Source of the DNA: Candidatus Omnitrophota bacterium | GTDB taxonomy: Bacteria > Omnitrophota > Gorgyraeia > JAHJTE01 | Length of the DNA stretch: 52,808 nt | Direction of reading: 5' to 3' | Assembly (NCBI GenBank): GCA_020058285.1 | Contig: JAGVEL010000039.1 | Location: forward strand, 1 to 52,808 | Shown here: one piece after another, positions 52,253 to 52,808 of the stretch | Position numbering within the stretch: position 1 is the stretch's first letter | Layout of the letters: each line of letters begins with the position of its first letter | Position numbers and translations under genes: made by a program | Notes under the pieces: model-generated | Database searches by the model: none | Told to the model about the DNA's origin: nothing | The model's input: only the letters and a program-made list of their open reading frames with translations

Positions 52253-52808
52253 TTTACGACACAGTTATCGGGCTAGAAGTGCATTTACAGCTTTATACGC
52301 AGACAAAGCTATTCTGTTCTTGCAAGATACAATTTGCTTCTCCGGAAAATTCATTAACCTGCCCAGTATGCTTAGGTTTACCGGGTAGTTTACCAGTGAT
52401 TAATCGCAAGGCAATAGAATATGCCTTAAAGGTTGCTTTGGCTTTGGATTGTAGTGTTGGCAGCACTGTCAAGTTTGACAGAAAAAATTATTATTATCCG
52501 GATTTGCCTAAGAATTATCAAATTTCACAATTTGATATGCCTCTGGCGCTTAAGGGAAAACTGGCTATAAAAACCAATAATCAAGAAAAGGTTATTAATA
52601 TCCGGCGCGTGCACTTAGAAGAAGACGCGGGTAAGTTAATTCACGAATCAATTGCAAGCCTTGTTGATTATAACCGCTGCGGAGTGCCGCTTCTTGAGAT
52701 AGTAACCGAGCCAGACATTAATTCTCCGGATGAAGCTTACAATTATTTGGTTGGTTTAAAAACATTATTGAAATATTTAGATGTCTCTGACTGCGATATG
52801 GAGAAGGG
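52249..52808 (+). CDS. gatB: Asp/Glu-tRNA(Asn/Gln) amidotransferase subunit B, 5' part
   Basis: The ATG at 52249 overlaps the gatA stop (ATGA), and the frame stays open to the right edge, about 186 residues. [10 protein letters not shown], the zinc-type CSC and [37 protein letters not shown] and the activation-site [14 protein letters not shown] are clear GatB motifs. It phosphorylates and amidates the mischarged tRNA. The C-terminal tRNA-binding part lies outside the window. Confidence 0.97.
   Translation, partial: MIYDTVIGLEVHLQLYTQTKLFCSCKIQFASPENSLTCPVCLGLPGSLPVINRKAIEYALKVALALDCSVGSTVKFDRKNYYYPDLPKNYQISQFDMPLALKGKLAIKTNNQEKVINIRRVHLEEDAGKLIHESIASLVDYNRCGVPLLEIVTEPDINSPDEAYNYLVGLKTLLKYLDVSDCDMEK

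Overview
The window reads as a gene-dense chromosomal segment of a diderm bacterium with roughly 40% GC. Forty-nine protein genes are on the + strand and one (a diguanylate cyclase) is on the - strand. Heptose/LPS-type sugar genes, a SurA-like chaperone, a DegP-type protease and a secDF fusion indicate an outer membrane. Short overlapping operons, type IV pilin-like pseudopilins and a ferredoxin-fused EtfA would suit an anaerobic candidate phylum such as Omnitrophota (OP3) in the wider PVC/candidate bacteria. That placement is inference; no rRNA is present to test it.

Layout. 1-4982: surface polysaccharide genes (GT9 end, DegT aminotransferase, GT2, CDP-tyvelose-type epimerase, GmhB-like phosphatase, MGDG-synthase-like GT). 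4972-7814: priA and fmt. 7820-9988: a sigma70-type promoter and two tandem galT paralogues. 10222-13573: gap-pgk-tpiA-secG, then a terminator. 13655-18804: a complete dipeptide/oligopeptide ABC importer. 18801-21314: a GT-C/TPR membrane protein and an N-acetylglutamate-synthase-like GNAT. 21491-25710: acyl-CoA dehydrogenase, two pseudopilins, etfB and ferredoxin-etfA. 25717-30474: PilZ, smc and a convergent GAF-GGDEF cyclase. 30893-36607: recA-degP-recX-alaS. 36604-40932: hisD-B-H-A-F-I. 41149-45600: trpE, rpsP, yajC, secDF. 45648-50332: a short mfd, a surA-like gene, pdxA and rsmA. 50475-end: gatC, gatA, partial gatB.

The most striking non-coding signal is a family of three intergenic elements (9988-10207, 21314-21477, about 40932-41146). 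Each starts on or next to the stop codon of the upstream gene and ends just before the ribosome-binding site or start codon of the next gene (gap, acyl-CoA dehydrogenase, trpE). All three can fold into the same clover-like shape: two flanking hairpins and a central hairpin, with similar junctions, one similar loop, and compensatory stem changes. Two copies carry a related core of about 70 bp inside the central hairpin, in opposite orientations relative to the flanking arms. I do not recognise the family. It could be a cis-acting RNA leader carrying a nested or invertible palindromic insert, or a REPIN/MITE-like repeat.

Several housekeeping proteins also look altered. PriA has lost its ATPase motifs but keeps its zinc cysteines. 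One of the two GalT copies has Arg in place of the nucleophilic His. Mfd lacks most of the UvrA-binding region and the C-terminal domain. SMC has only a very small insert where a hinge domain should be. No tRNA, rRNA, CRISPR array or intact insertion sequence was seen.
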